In this document: piece after piece, positions 10,401-19,597 of the stretch
Numbering within the stretch: the stretch's first letter is position 1
Layout: each line of letters starts with the position of its first letter
Assembly (NCBI RefSeq): GCF_009935845.1
Contig: NZ_QWEK01000013.1
Span: 59,553-123,552 of the forward strand
From: Pseudoflavonifractor sp. 524-17
GTDB taxonomy: Bacteria; Bacillota; Clostridia; Oscillospirales; Oscillospiraceae
DNA length: 64,000 bases
Direction of reading: 5' to 3'
Translations under genes and position numbers: made by a program
Notes under the pieces: generated by a model
The model's database searches: none
The model's input: only the letters and a program-made list of their open reading frames with translations
What the model was told of the DNA's origin: nothing

Positions 10401-11021
10401 CTGGATGACGAGGTGGCGGAGGACACCTATCCGGCTGCGGCCGGTGCAGTTCCACAGGAGACCCGTCCAACCCTGCGCCGTCCCCGGTTCGCGGAGGAGG
10501 AATTCGGCCTCACTCCCGCCCAGAAGGGCACCGCCCTCCACCTGGCCATGCAGTTTATCGACTTTCAGCAGACGGGCTCCGCCGCCCAGGTGAGCCGGGA
10601 GGTGGAGCGCCTGGTGCGCAGCGCTTTTCTGACCCCGGAGCAGGGGAAGGCGGTGGATGTGAAGCGGATTGCCGCCTTTTTCGCCTCCCCTCTGGGGCGG
10701 GAGGTACGCCAATCCCCCACCCTGCGGCGGGAGTTCAAATTCTCCCTGTTGACCCCGGCGGCGGACTACTTTCCGGGGGCGGGCGCGGGGGAACAGGTCT
10801 TGCTTCAGGGGGTCATCGACTGCTTTTTTGAGACGCTGGAGGGGATTACCGTGGTGGACTTCAAAACCGACCAGGTGCGCAGAGAGAATCTTGCCGCCCG
10901 GGCGGCGGAGTACCGCCCCCAGCTCATGGCCTACGGCCGGGCGCTGGAGGAGATCACCGGCCGGCCGGTGGTCCGCCGGGTGCTGTGGTTCTTTGCCCAG
11001 AATGCCGGGATTGAGGTGTGA
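7407..11021 (+). CDS. addA: ATP-dependent helicase/nuclease subunit A
   Basis: AddA of the AddAB double-strand break repair complex: a 3'-5' UvrD-type helicase plus a nuclease that processes DNA ends to Chi. Seen are Walker A AAAGSGKTRVL (about residue 26), the SF1 motif VDEYQDTN, QSIYRFR, the motif V/VI regions TIHRSKGLEFP and LLYVAVTRAKE, and at the C-terminus the RecB-family nuclease site GVIDCFFE then VVDFKTDQ. About 1204 residues, normal for AddA. The start is ATG 7407 after GAGGGGAG. Unlike the usual addB-addA operon, addB is on the opposite strand at 11821-15189. Confidence 0.95.
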   Translation: MGVRLTEEQRAVVENRGGTLLVSAAAGSGKTRVLVERLLDRVEREGLDVDQFLIITYTNAAAAELRARIVEEIGQRLAGRPEDGHLRRQSTLVYKAQISTIHAFCAQLLREQGHLLDINPDFRLLDESEAVLIMGEVLTDVLEKRYETIAPGDDFTQLVDTMSAGRDDSRLAQIVLHIRNKVQSHPRPERWLARQEAAFALEGISEAGETAWGRLLLEDAARQAGYWLGQMTRALDLCACDEAVERNYAPSLCATIAGLQALLAGTKQGWDQTRAALPIPFPTPGRKSAPADLPEFLQIKELRARCKKRMEKLAEGFADPSQALLEDLAAVRPAVRGLFALVTDFEAAYQAEKQRRGVLDFSDLEHMAVALLADGEGPTPLAEQLSVRFDEIMVDEYQDTNEVQNAIFSALSQRGRNLFLVGDVKQSIYRFRLADPTIFLEKYRRFRPAAEAGEGEARRMILSKNFRSQEQILEGANFLFRNLMSEELGEMDYRAEEALYTGGTLPWREACAVELDALDLSEGGDEGEAQPEEQAAKVSKDLQEARSAARRIRQLLDEGFPVSDGAGGLRPVRSGDIVILMRSPGGVLHHYARALGERGIPWEAEGSGDFFDATEVQVALSLLQIIDNPRQDVPLISVLRSPVYGFSADALSLLRAGCPEGDFYDALAAGAAAGDGDSAAFLAELEELRFGTVDRSCYQLIWHLYDRTSLMGIFGAMADGETRQANLLLLSELARKFEGAGHRGLFGFLSYLTRLREQGKRIAPPSTGSGGEGVRILTIHRSKGLEFPVVLLCGLSRRLNREDTMRPILFHPKLGVGPKRLDTERMVEYPTLARQAVARQVEYEMMAEELRLLYVAVTRAKEKLILSVALTGGGRDVAKLVSDAGCPVEPQALAGCQTVGQWVLLAVLARPEAHPLFTAAGAEALPHVGAQFGPPWDIRWVKGAALSRPPLERRVEEPGEEESPAGPELAARLSWTYPHSGDVELPSKLTATQLKGRNLDDEVAEDTYPAAAGAVPQETRPTLRRPRFAEEEFGLTPAQKGTALHLAMQFIDFQQTGSAAQVSREVERLVRSAFLTPEQGKAVDVKRIAAFFASPLGREVRQSPTLRREFKFSLLTPAADYFPGAGAGEQVLLQGVIDCFFETLEGITVVDFKTDQVRRENLAARAAEYRPQLMAYGRALEEITGRPVVRRVLWFFAQNAGIEV

Positions 11022-11068
11022 CTCCTCTGACTGACTGCACAAAACAGAGGTTTCTATTGCGAAAAATA

Positions 11069-11097
11069 TAGACAAATTGACGGAAACATGCTATAAT
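11069..11097 (+). promoter_or_regulatory. promoter for the cytidylate-kinase-like gene
   Basis: TAGACA (11069-11074) and TATAAT (11092-11097) are spaced by 17 bases, in the gap downstream of addA. The start codon of the next gene is at 11138. Confidence 0.6.
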
Positions 11098-11137
11098 AAA
11101 GTAACCCGCCAGATGGAATATGTGGGGAGGTAGCCTT

Positions 11138-11740
11138 ATGAAACATGTTGTGATTTCCATCAGCCGTCAGTATGGATCCGGCGGCCGGCTTGTGGCCCAG
11201 AGACTCTCTGAGGTACTGAACATTCCCTTTTATGACAAGGAGATCATCCAGAAGGTGTCCAAGGAGACCGGCCTGACGGAGCAGTATATCCGTCAGATGG
11301 AGAGCAAGCCTACCGGCAGCTTTATCTTTGACCTGTACAGCATGACCCAGACCATGCCCCTGCCGGATCAGGTGTTTATCGCCCAGTCCAGGATCATCAA
11401 GGAGGCGGCGATGCAGGGTCCCTGTGTGATTGTGGGCCGGTGCTCCGACTATGTACTGGACGAATTTCCCAGCTGTCTGCGGGTATTTGTCTCCGCCCCC
11501 ATGGCGGAGCGGGTCCGCCGGGTGAGGGAGACTTATCAGGTAGAGGCGGTCCACATGGAGAACCATATCAACCGCCAGGACCGGTACCGGGCCTCCTATT
11601 ACAGCCACTTTGCCGGGAAAAAGTGGGGAGATATGTCCAACTATGATCTGTGCGTCAACACCCGTATTGGCGTAGAGCAAGCGGTAAAAGTCATCCAAAC
11701 TGCCGCCCTGTCCCTGGATGGGGAGCTAAGCGGGAAATAA
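11138..11740 (+). CDS. cytidylate kinase-like family protein
   Basis: P-loop nucleotide kinase-like protein of about 200 residues. The N-terminus ISISRQYGSGGRLVAQRLS is the characteristic glycine-rich loop of the cytidylate kinase-like family, followed by IPFYDKEII. This group is distinct from the housekeeping CMP kinase Cmk, and its true substrate is uncertain. It is cytoplasmic; no membrane segment is seen. The start is ATG 11138 with GGGGAGG eight bases upstream; an in-frame start six codons earlier is less well placed. The gene ends at a strong shared terminator and is convergent with addB. Confidence 0.85.
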   Translation: MKHVVISISRQYGSGGRLVAQRLSEVLNIPFYDKEIIQKVSKETGLTEQYIRQMESKPTGSFIFDLYSMTQTMPLPDQVFIAQSRIIKEAAMQGPCVIVGRCSDYVLDEFPSCLRVFVSAPMAERVRRVRETYQVEAVHMENHINRQDRYRASYYSHFAGKKWGDMSNYDLCVNTRIGVEQAVKVIQTAALSLDGELSGK

Positions 11741-11775
11741 AAAAGGCCCTCCAGCCGCGGCTGGAGGGCCTTTTT
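11740..11775. terminator. bidirectional rho-independent terminator between the kinase-like gene and addB
   Basis: Perfect stem: GGCCCTCCAGC pairs with GCTGGAGGGCC, with an A-run before and a T-run after, so it can end transcription from both converging genes. Confidence 0.9.
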
Positions 11776-11820
11776 GCAGGGAAGCTCAAGAGGTGCTGTG
11801 GCATACCCGGCGGTTATGCC

Positions 11821-14800
11821 CTACGGATTCCCGCCATCGGAGGGTTCTTGCGGGGGCTGCTGCTCTAAGCTGCGCCAGAACGCCTGATTCTTGACGGAGG
11901 GAAGATAGCGGATGCGGTCCCCGCCGCGCCCCTCCTCGAAGTGGCAGGCGGCGGCGTAGTCGCACCACTGGCAGGCATTGTGCTCCGGACCCCGCCAGAA
12001 GGGATCGGCGGCGATATTGCCGGCGGCCAGTTCCTGCGCAATGGCGTGCAGGGTAGTGTTGATGTGCCGCTCCAGCCGGCCCAAACGCGCGGCGGAGACC
12101 AGCGCGTCGCCGGAGATGGCCCCGGTCTTGGAGGATACCCGCACCGGGAGAAAACGGATGCCCTCCGGCCCCGGATGTTCCATGGCGGACAGAACCTCCG
12201 GGTCATCCAGAATCAGGCCCCGCCGCTTGAGCTCCGCGTCCACCGCCTGCCGCCGCTGCGCCTGGGTCATAGAGCGGCTGCCCTTGATTACTGCGTCCCG
12301 AGCGGGGAGATAGACCACGCCGGCAGGGGCAATCTCCCGCTGAAAATACATCCGGCCCTCTTCCTTGAGGGTAAAGAGGTAAAGCAGCATCTGAAGACCC
12401 AGGCCGTTCCAGATGTCTGTGAGATCAAAGGATTTCCGTCCGGTCTTGTAGTCTACTACCCGCAGATAGAGCTTGCCGTCCTTGATCCAGCCGTCTACCC
12501 GGTCCACAAAGCCGGAGACACTGACGGTCACTCCGCCGGCGGTGAGCTGGATGGGAGGCAGATCTTTGTCCCGGCCAAAGCCCAGCTCGAAGGCGATGGG
12601 CTGGAAGTCAGAGGCGGACAGCTCGTCCACCACATTGTCCACTACCGCGTAAATTGACTTGAGTAGCCGCCGGAAGAGATAGCGGAAGCGGGGGGTCTCC
12701 TGTTCCAGTCCGCCCAGCTCCTGGGTGGTGTAACGGTCCACCGTCTCCCGTACCAGGGCGTGAAGCGCGTCTGGGTCCACCGGCTTGGGAATGGGGACAG
12801 TCCCGTCCTGGGTGAGCGTTTTCAGCACATGCTCCAGCACATAGTGGACAAAGGTGCCGTATTCCGGGGCGCGAAAGCCGGCGGCCTGACGGGCTTTGGC
12901 TTTCAGGCCGTACTGCATGAAGTAGGAGAAGTGGCAGGACTTATACTTGTCCATCCGGGAGGCGGACATGGGGACCAGATGACCATACAGAGCCTGAACG
13001 GCCCGGGGGGAGAGATGCCCCCGCTCCAGGGCGGCGGCCCGCTCCATCCGGGCGACCAGGGGGGCGTATTGGGGGAACTGGAGGAGAACGGCGCGCACAG
13101 CGGGAAACCGTCCGACCTGTTCCAGCGCGGGATGTGGGGCGGCCAGGCGAAACGCGCCCATCAGCTGCGCCTCACGCACAGGGCGCAGGCCGGGGAACAG
13201 GCCGCACAGCCGGCCAACCAGAAAGGCGGGCCGGCGTTCCTCCCCCTGCGTGCCGGCGGCGGGCCAGCTGATGGACAGATGCCGGTCCGGCAGCGCCAAG
13301 GTTTCGTAAATAATGGTCATCTCCCGGTAGAGCTTGCCTGACAGGGCGGGGGCCAGCTCCAGCCCGTAGGAGGCGAGCAGGCTCCGGTCGTCGTCGTTGA
13401 GCAGGCCGGGGGAGGGGGCGGCCTGGGGAATACTGGCGTCGTCGCACCCCAGCAGGAAGAGGGCGCGGCAGGATTTATGGGCCAGCCGGGGCATCTCGCC
13501 GGCGTTGACCCGGTCCAGAGAGACGGGAATGGCGCCCACGCTGTATTGGGAGAGCACCAGAGAAAACAGCCGGGCGAACTCCTCCTGCTCCATGGGCAGG
13601 CCGTCCAGAATGCGGGCGCACTGCTCCAAAGCGCCGCAGAGGATGTCCCACAGCTGGCGGTATTCGTCGGCTAAGGCGGGCGCACCCCGCCGGCGCAGGG
13701 CCTCCTCCCGCTCCGCCAGGCGCTGGGGCAGGCCGATGTCCTCCATGAACAGATACAGGGCGATGCTTCGTCCCCGTCCGGTGGGCTCCACCCCGGTGCG
13801 CAGCCGTTCCAGCGGGGTGACAACCTTCCGCCGCAGGGCGTTGATTTGTGCCAGCAGGGCGGTGTGGCGCTCCTCCCAGGGCAGGCCGTAGCCCTCTGGG
13901 TGCATGGTCCAGTCCCCGGTCTGGGTCCATTTGCTGCCCCGGATGTCCCACTTTAAGACGTAGTTTTCCAAAAGATCCCGCTCCTCATCGGTGAGGCTGG
14001 TAAGTCCGGTTTTGAGACAGCGGAACAGATCCTCATACCGGTACCCGCCGGCTACCGTATCCAGGGCGGCGGTGATGAGGGCCAGGACAGGTTTTTGTAA
14101 AATATCGCTCATCTGTCCCAGAAAGACGGGGACGCCGTACCGGGAAAAGACAGTCTCAATGAGGGGGCCGTAGGTCTCCATAGACCGGGCGGTGACGGCA
14201 ATGTCCCGGAAGCGCAGGCCCTCCTCCCGGACCAGGCGGAGGATTTCTGCCGCGGCATACTCAACCTCAGAGTAGGGGGCGGCGGCCTCATAGAGGGATA
14301 ATCCCTCCCAGCCGGCGGAGTGGGGGACAGGGCAGGGGGAGAAGAGCTGCGCCTCCACCGCGGCCAGGGAGGGAGCCTTGTCCCGGCTGGGCTGGGAGAG
14401 GACCTCTTCCTGGACGGGGATGCGGCGGTTCTGGGCCAAACGGATCAGCTGCCGGGCGGTGCGCCGGGCAGGGGAGAAAATGCCGCAGCCCCCGTCGGTC
14501 TCTTCCAGATGGTCGCAGGTGAGCGCCACAGTGACAGAGGCGGCCTGGCAGAGCAGAGCGTCGATTACCTCCCGCTCCTGGGGCGTGAAGTCGGTAAAGC
14601 CGTCCAGATAGAAGTCCATCCCCGCTCCCCAGCGGCTGTCCAGCAGGGCCTGAGCCAGCCGGGTGATCCGGTCCCGGGGATCGGCTCCCTGCTGGGCGGT
14701 GAGCGCCTCATAGGCGCCGTAGATCAGAGAGATGTCCCGCAGCTTGTCCCCCTCGCCGCCGGGGGCGTCCTCCCCGGCAATCCAGAGCTGCCGTGCCGAG

Positions 14801-15189
14801 ACGCAGCAGGTCTTCAGCTCGTCCACCGTGGACAGCAGGCCGGAGAGAAACGCCGGTTTGCGGGAGGGACGCCGGTATAAAGTGAGCTGATCAGATACGT
14901 TTTTCAGGGCGGTGTACATCAACAGCAGCCGGCCGCCGGCGTCCAGCGTGGGGGCGGCCAGCCCGCCGTGGACGGAGAAGACCCGCCCGGCCAGCCGGGT
15001 GAAAGAGAGGACTTCCCCATACCGGGCAGCCTGGTTGCCGGCCAGGGCGCACAGACGCCGCTCGCTGTCATGGGAGTGCTGCTCCGGTACAATGAGTACC
15101 TGGGGCCGCCGGTCCCCGCTGTCTCTGATGCGGCGGAGCAGATGGGTAGACTTGCCGGTTCCGGACCGGCCAAGCAGCAGTGTCAGCAT
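11821..15189 (-). CDS. addB: ATP-dependent nuclease subunit B
   Basis: AddB partner of AddA in DNA end resection: an inactivated helicase fold with Chi recognition and a C-terminal nuclease with an iron-sulfur clamp. The N-terminus LLLGRSGTGKSTHLL is the Walker A loop. The four cluster cysteines are visible: one in KYKSCHFSYFMQYG and three near the end in ACQWCDYAAACHF. The nuclease site is GFVDRVDG then VVDYKTGRK. I chose ATG 15189 (1122 residues) because AAGGAGG (15197-15203) is seven bases before it; the ATG at 15195 would leave one base. The gene is detached from addA and convergent with it. Confidence 0.94.
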   Translation of the reverse strand: MLTLLLGRSGTGKSTHLLRRIRDSGDRRPQVLIVPEQHSHDSERRLCALAGNQAARYGEVLSFTRLAGRVFSVHGGLAAPTLDAGGRLLLMYTALKNVSDQLTLYRRPSRKPAFLSGLLSTVDELKTCCVSARQLWIAGEDAPGGEGDKLRDISLIYGAYEALTAQQGADPRDRITRLAQALLDSRWGAGMDFYLDGFTDFTPQEREVIDALLCQAASVTVALTCDHLEETDGGCGIFSPARRTARQLIRLAQNRRIPVQEEVLSQPSRDKAPSLAAVEAQLFSPCPVPHSAGWEGLSLYEAAAPYSEVEYAAAEILRLVREEGLRFRDIAVTARSMETYGPLIETVFSRYGVPVFLGQMSDILQKPVLALITAALDTVAGGYRYEDLFRCLKTGLTSLTDEERDLLENYVLKWDIRGSKWTQTGDWTMHPEGYGLPWEERHTALLAQINALRRKVVTPLERLRTGVEPTGRGRSIALYLFMEDIGLPQRLAEREEALRRRGAPALADEYRQLWDILCGALEQCARILDGLPMEQEEFARLFSLVLSQYSVGAIPVSLDRVNAGEMPRLAHKSCRALFLLGCDDASIPQAAPSPGLLNDDDRSLLASYGLELAPALSGKLYREMTIIYETLALPDRHLSISWPAAGTQGEERRPAFLVGRLCGLFPGLRPVREAQLMGAFRLAAPHPALEQVGRFPAVRAVLLQFPQYAPLVARMERAAALERGHLSPRAVQALYGHLVPMSASRMDKYKSCHFSYFMQYGLKAKARQAAGFRAPEYGTFVHYVLEHVLKTLTQDGTVPIPKPVDPDALHALVRETVDRYTTQELGGLEQETPRFRYLFRRLLKSIYAVVDNVVDELSASDFQPIAFELGFGRDKDLPPIQLTAGGVTVSVSGFVDRVDGWIKDGKLYLRVVDYKTGRKSFDLTDIWNGLGLQMLLYLFTLKEEGRMYFQREIAPAGVVYLPARDAVIKGSRSMTQAQRRQAVDAELKRRGLILDDPEVLSAMEHPGPEGIRFLPVRVSSKTGAISGDALVSAARLGRLERHINTTLHAIAQELAAGNIAADPFWRGPEHNACQWCDYAAACHFEEGRGGDRIRYLPSVKNQAFWRSLEQQPPQEPSDGGNP

Positions 15190-15216
15190 GGCCATTCCTC
15201 CTTATGTAACGAGAAG

Positions 15217-15257
15217 AAAAAGGGCCGTTTGAACAGGCGCAGCCTGCCCAAACGGCC
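15217..15257 (-). terminator. rho-independent terminator of guaB
   Basis: Arms GGCCGTTTGAACAGG and CCTGCCCAAACGGCC (plus-strand reading) form a long hairpin just after the guaB stop, followed on the minus strand by five T. It separates guaB from addB. Confidence 0.85.
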
Positions 15258-15267
15258 TGAGAAGCGA

Positions 15268-16764
<1,497 letters not shown>

Positions 16765-16778
16765 CTAAAATTTTTCCT

Positions 16779-16807
16779 ATTCTACTCTCTTAGCATGCGC
16801 TTGTCAA
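16779..16807 (-). promoter_or_regulatory. guaB promoter
   Basis: On the minus strand TTGACA (16802-16807) and TAGAAT (16779-16784) are spaced by 17 bases, about 35 bases upstream of the guaB start codon. Confidence 0.8.
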
Positions 16808-16815
16808 GGGCGGAT

Positions 16816-17100
16816 TTACCGCGGGCGGACCGTCACCTCTACCTGGTCTCCCTGGGACTTGTTCAGCTGTTCCCGAATGGCCTTCAGCATTCCGATGATA
16901 TAGCAGATACTGCCGTCGGGATTTTTTACGCCCATATTTACAATGCTTCCATCATACGGGATCCCGTCAAAGGTCACGTGAACTTTGACCCTGCCCGTTC
17001 CAAATTCCTTTCGGATGTCATAGGGGAATTCCACATAGGCGCCGCCTTTTTGCCCGGCGGCGTGGATCTCAGCGCTGAACTGATACAGAGACTGTGCCAT
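16816..17100 (-). CDS. DUF1905 domain protein
   Basis: Small 94-residue protein matching the DUF1905 beta-barrel pattern: an N-terminal F.AEI, then GGAYVEFPYDIRKEFG, GRVKVHVTFDGIPYDGS and a C-terminal VEVTVRPR. No biochemical function is established for this family. The start is ATG 17100, supported by GGAGAAG eight bases upstream; a longer reading through 17247 would overlap the gene before it and has low-complexity content. It is the last gene of the minus-strand group 19364-16816, before the guaB promoter. Confidence 0.75.
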   Translation of the reverse strand: MAQSLYQFSAEIHAAGQKGGAYVEFPYDIRKEFGTGRVKVHVTFDGIPYDGSIVNMGVKNPDGSICYIIGMLKAIREQLNKSQGDQVEVTVRPR

Positions 17101-17143
17101 GTTCTTATCTTCTCCACAGATTTTATAATCAAATGGGGTGTGC

Positions 17144-17977
17144 TCACAGGTGCAAGGATTTCCCGGGACATTCCTCCACACAACGCAGGCACAGAATGCA
17201 CTCGGTGCCGTTGCGGCGGCTGCGGCGGTTGTCAGGCACGTCCACATCCATGGGGCACACCTGCCTGCACTTGCCGCAGGAGCGGCAGCGCTGGGGATCG
17301 TTTTTGATCCGCAGCAGGGAGAAATAGCTGGCCGGCTTTAAAAATACCGTAACGGGGCAGATATATTTACAGAAGGCCCGGTTGTCCTTCAGGGCAAAGG
17401 CCAGCGCAATCCCCACGGCGTAGTACAGCAGGTTGCCGGCGAGAAAGCTGCAAAACAGCACGTCCTCCAGGTTGGGGACGCCCAGGACAAAGAGGGCGCC
17501 TACAAAGAGCAGGGAGGTGAGAAAGACCAGATAGCGGATCCACTGGAACTTCCTGCGGGGGCGCTGGGGGGTCTTGTAGGGGAGCAGGTCCAAAACCATG
17601 GCGGTCCAGCAGGCGTAGCCGCACCATCCCCGTCCGAAGAAAAAGGGGCCGAGGATTTTCGCCGCCAGATAGTGGATGACAGCCGCCTCAAACACGCCCA
17701 AAAACAGGTAGTACCAAAATCCCTCTATCTGCATATTTTCCCGGCACAGTACGCCGAGATAGACCAGCATGTACAGGCCGGCAGCAAACTGCACCAGATT
17801 GCGGGCGCAGGATATGTTCTTCTGGTAAAACAGAAGGCCAAAAGAGAGGCAGGCGCCGATATAGGAGAAGTTGAGCAGGTAAAACAGGTTGTCCAGCGCC
17901 AGCCACAAAATGACGGCGGCGGTCTCAAAAAGCAGCCAGAGGGCCAGAGGAAAGTCACGCTTCCTGTTCTTGTTCAT
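17144..17977 (-). CDS. membrane-bound 4Fe-4S protein, NapH/CcoG-like
   Basis: 277 residues with about five membrane segments (for example around residues 10-30, 38-55, 62-80, 150-170, 175-195). Cys pairs CGYAC and CKYICPV at membrane edges are typical of NapH/NosR/YccM relatives. The C-terminus has two ferredoxin-type motifs, CRSCGKCRQVCP and CILCLRCVEECP, for two 4Fe-4S clusters facing the cytoplasm. Such proteins pass electrons between quinol or flavin pools and partner reductases; the partner is not in the window. It sits 18 bases after the thioesterase gene, in the same presumed operon. Confidence 0.85.
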   Translation of the reverse strand: MNKNRKRDFPLALWLLFETAAVILWLALDNLFYLLNFSYIGACLSFGLLFYQKNISCARNLVQFAAGLYMLVYLGVLCRENMQIEGFWYYLFLGVFEAAVIHYLAAKILGPFFFGRGWCGYACWTAMVLDLLPYKTPQRPRRKFQWIRYLVFLTSLLFVGALFVLGVPNLEDVLFCSFLAGNLLYYAVGIALAFALKDNRAFCKYICPVTVFLKPASYFSLLRIKNDPQRCRSCGKCRQVCPMDVDVPDNRRSRRNGTECILCLRCVEECPGKSLHL

Positions 17978-17995
17978 CCCGATGCCCCATAGTTT

Positions 17996-18736
17996 TTAGT
18001 ATTCCGGCAGCTCTGACAGAGTAAGGGCGGCGTCAAACCGGCTTTTTCCGTCGTGTCCGGTACCGTGGGCGTACCAGACGCCCCCGGCTTCTCCGGTATA
18101 GACCTGAAGCATCTCCCCCGGGCGGCACTCGGCCAGAAAGCCCACCTGGAGAGAGGAGACGAACTTCCCCTGCCCCAAGGCCTCCAGATGGAGGGCGTCG
18201 CAGGCGAAATCGGCGTATTTGCTGTTGTTTACATGGCGGTTTACATCAGCGTCGCTGTAGTGGAGCAGCCGCTCCTCCGCCAGGGACAGATCCGCCGGGA
18301 GGCGGACCCGGGTGAGGGTTTTGTCCTTGCACAGGGCTCCGCCGCCGGTGGCCTGAAATTCCGGCAGCCTGGAGAGATTGAGCAGCTTGTGGGTGTCTTG
18401 GCCGGCCAGCACCCAGGTAGAGATGGCCTCCCCCACGGGGGCGCCGTCCACAAAGAGGTCAAAGTCACGGTACATGGACGCCCCCTTTCCGCCCCGGTGC
18501 CAGGTGCGGATGGCCACCGTATTGTCCCAGAAAAGAGGCCGGTCCAGACGGTACCAGATCCGCGCCAGCATCCAGAAAGCGTTATGCCGCGCCAGCATTT
18601 CCTCCCGGGAGACATGCAGGGCCACCGCCGCCTCGGTGGCGGCCTCCTGAAGCAGGCCCAGCATGGCGGAGGGACGGCACTGATTAAAAGGGTCCGTATC
18701 CCGGGAGTTTACGGTGTATTGGTATTCAAAGAACAT
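17996..18736 (-). CDS. acyl-ACP thioesterase (FatA/FatB family)
   Basis: Hydrolyses acyl-acyl carrier protein to free fatty acid. The protein is a double hot-dog fold of 246 residues: an N-terminal module with SRDTDPFNQCRPSAMLGLLQ and the mid-region IWYRLDRPLFW and YRDFDLF, then a second module with SDADVNRHVNNSKYADF, where N..H..NN and Y are the usual active-site surroundings. This matches bacterial acyl-ACP thioesterases found in anaerobes. The ATG at 18736 has GGGAGGT upstream, 19 bases after the previous gene stop. Confidence 0.88.
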   Translation of the reverse strand: MFFEYQYTVNSRDTDPFNQCRPSAMLGLLQEAATEAAVALHVSREEMLARHNAFWMLARIWYRLDRPLFWDNTVAIRTWHRGGKGASMYRDFDLFVDGAPVGEAISTWVLAGQDTHKLLNLSRLPEFQATGGGALCKDKTLTRVRLPADLSLAEERLLHYSDADVNRHVNNSKYADFACDALHLEALGQGKFVSSLQVGFLAECRPGEMLQVYTGEAGGVWYAHGTGHDGKSRFDAALTLSELPEY

Positions 18737-18755
18737 GAACGCTCTGACCTCCCGA

Positions 18756-19364
18756 TCACAGGGGTTTGCCCCGAATTTGCAGGGACTGTTTGCAGCAGAG
18801 ATCTGCCAAATCGCTCTGGGTGGCGGCGGGAATGCGCAGGGCGCTGCCGCACTGGGGGCAGATCAGATCCACGGAGCTGTAATTGACGCTGAGCTTCCAC
18901 TCCTTGCAGCCGCAGGCGCAGGAGACGCCGCCCCGCTGGGCGATGTCCCGCAGCTCAGACAAAACCTCGTGCATCACCAGCTCGTCCAGAAAGGTCCCCG
19001 CCTGCGCGGCTTGGGCGTCCAGCTTGTCCACCGCCTCCTCCAGCCGGCGGACGGCGGCGTAAACCGCGTCTGCCTCTCCCACATAGCAGCAGTCCAGGCC
19101 GGACGCGCCGCAGGAAAAGGCCAGGGCCCGCCGGTGGAGAAAGTCCTGACTGGGACAGGCGGCGGTGTGCGCCCTGCCGCAGAAGACGCAGGGCACCTCC
19201 AGCCGCACCTGTCCGCCGGTGAGCGCAATGCGCAGGGCGGAGTGCCCGCAGGGACAGGGCAGCTCATTGGAAGCGGCAGCGAGTTGAAAGACGGTGCGCT
19301 CCAAAATCACACTCTGGCGGCAGTGGGGGCAGAAATAAGCGATGGTACGTGTTTCTTCCGCCAT
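18756..19364 (-). CDS. multi zinc-ribbon protein of unknown function
   Basis: 202 residues with repeated Cys pairs: CPHC near residue 12, CPCGH near 38, CVFCG near 62, CACGC near 150 and CPQCG near 173. They can form several zinc ribbons or rubredoxin-like knuckles. Between them is a helical segment (about 90-140) rich in Glu/Asp, possibly a coiled coil. No catalytic motif is seen; a nucleic-acid or protein-binding role is only a guess. The start is ATG 19364 with GAGG eight bases upstream. It heads the thioesterase/NapH-like/DUF1905 gene row. Confidence 0.72.
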   Translation of the reverse strand: MAEETRTIAYFCPHCRQSVILERTVFQLAAASNELPCPCGHSALRIALTGGQVRLEVPCVFCGRAHTAACPSQDFLHRRALAFSCGASGLDCCYVGEADAVYAAVRRLEEAVDKLDAQAAQAGTFLDELVMHEVLSELRDIAQRGGVSCACGCKEWKLSVNYSSVDLICPQCGSALRIPAATQSDLADLCCKQSLQIRGKPL

Positions 19365-19413
19365 ATCAAAAACCTCATTTCCATGCGAAAGCAGATGACG
19401 TGTATGTTTTCCT

Positions 19414-19442
19414 ATTATACTCTGATTTCCCCAGGTTGAACA
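19414..19442 (-). promoter_or_regulatory. possible promoter of the zinc-ribbon/thioesterase operon
   Basis: The -10 TATAAT on the minus strand (19414-19419) is perfect. The -35 at 17 bases distance (19437-19442) reads TGTTCA, which is weak. Confidence 0.45.
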
Positions 19443-19533
19443 GGGCGGGATAAGACAAAATTCACCTGGGGCGGGGGAAAAGTTTTGCCAAATCCGCAAA
19501 GGGGAGGACGCGCAGGGAAAACCGGCGATCCCC

Positions 19534-19562
19534 TTGCCAAGCCGGGACAAACCTTTTATAAT
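19534..19562 (+). promoter_or_regulatory. gltX promoter
   Basis: TTGCCA (19534-19539) and TATAAT (19557-19562) with a 17-base spacer, followed by GGAGG at 19583 and the gltX start. Confidence 0.75.
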
Positions 19563-19597
19563 AAATGCAATTCGGGACATGTGGAGGTTAGAGAACA

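Noticed and set aside
16967..17307. Start of the DUF1905 gene at 17247 giving 143 residues
   Set aside because: It would overlap the ferredoxin-like gene and add an Ala/Cys-rich segment; ATG 17100 has a proper ribosome binding site.
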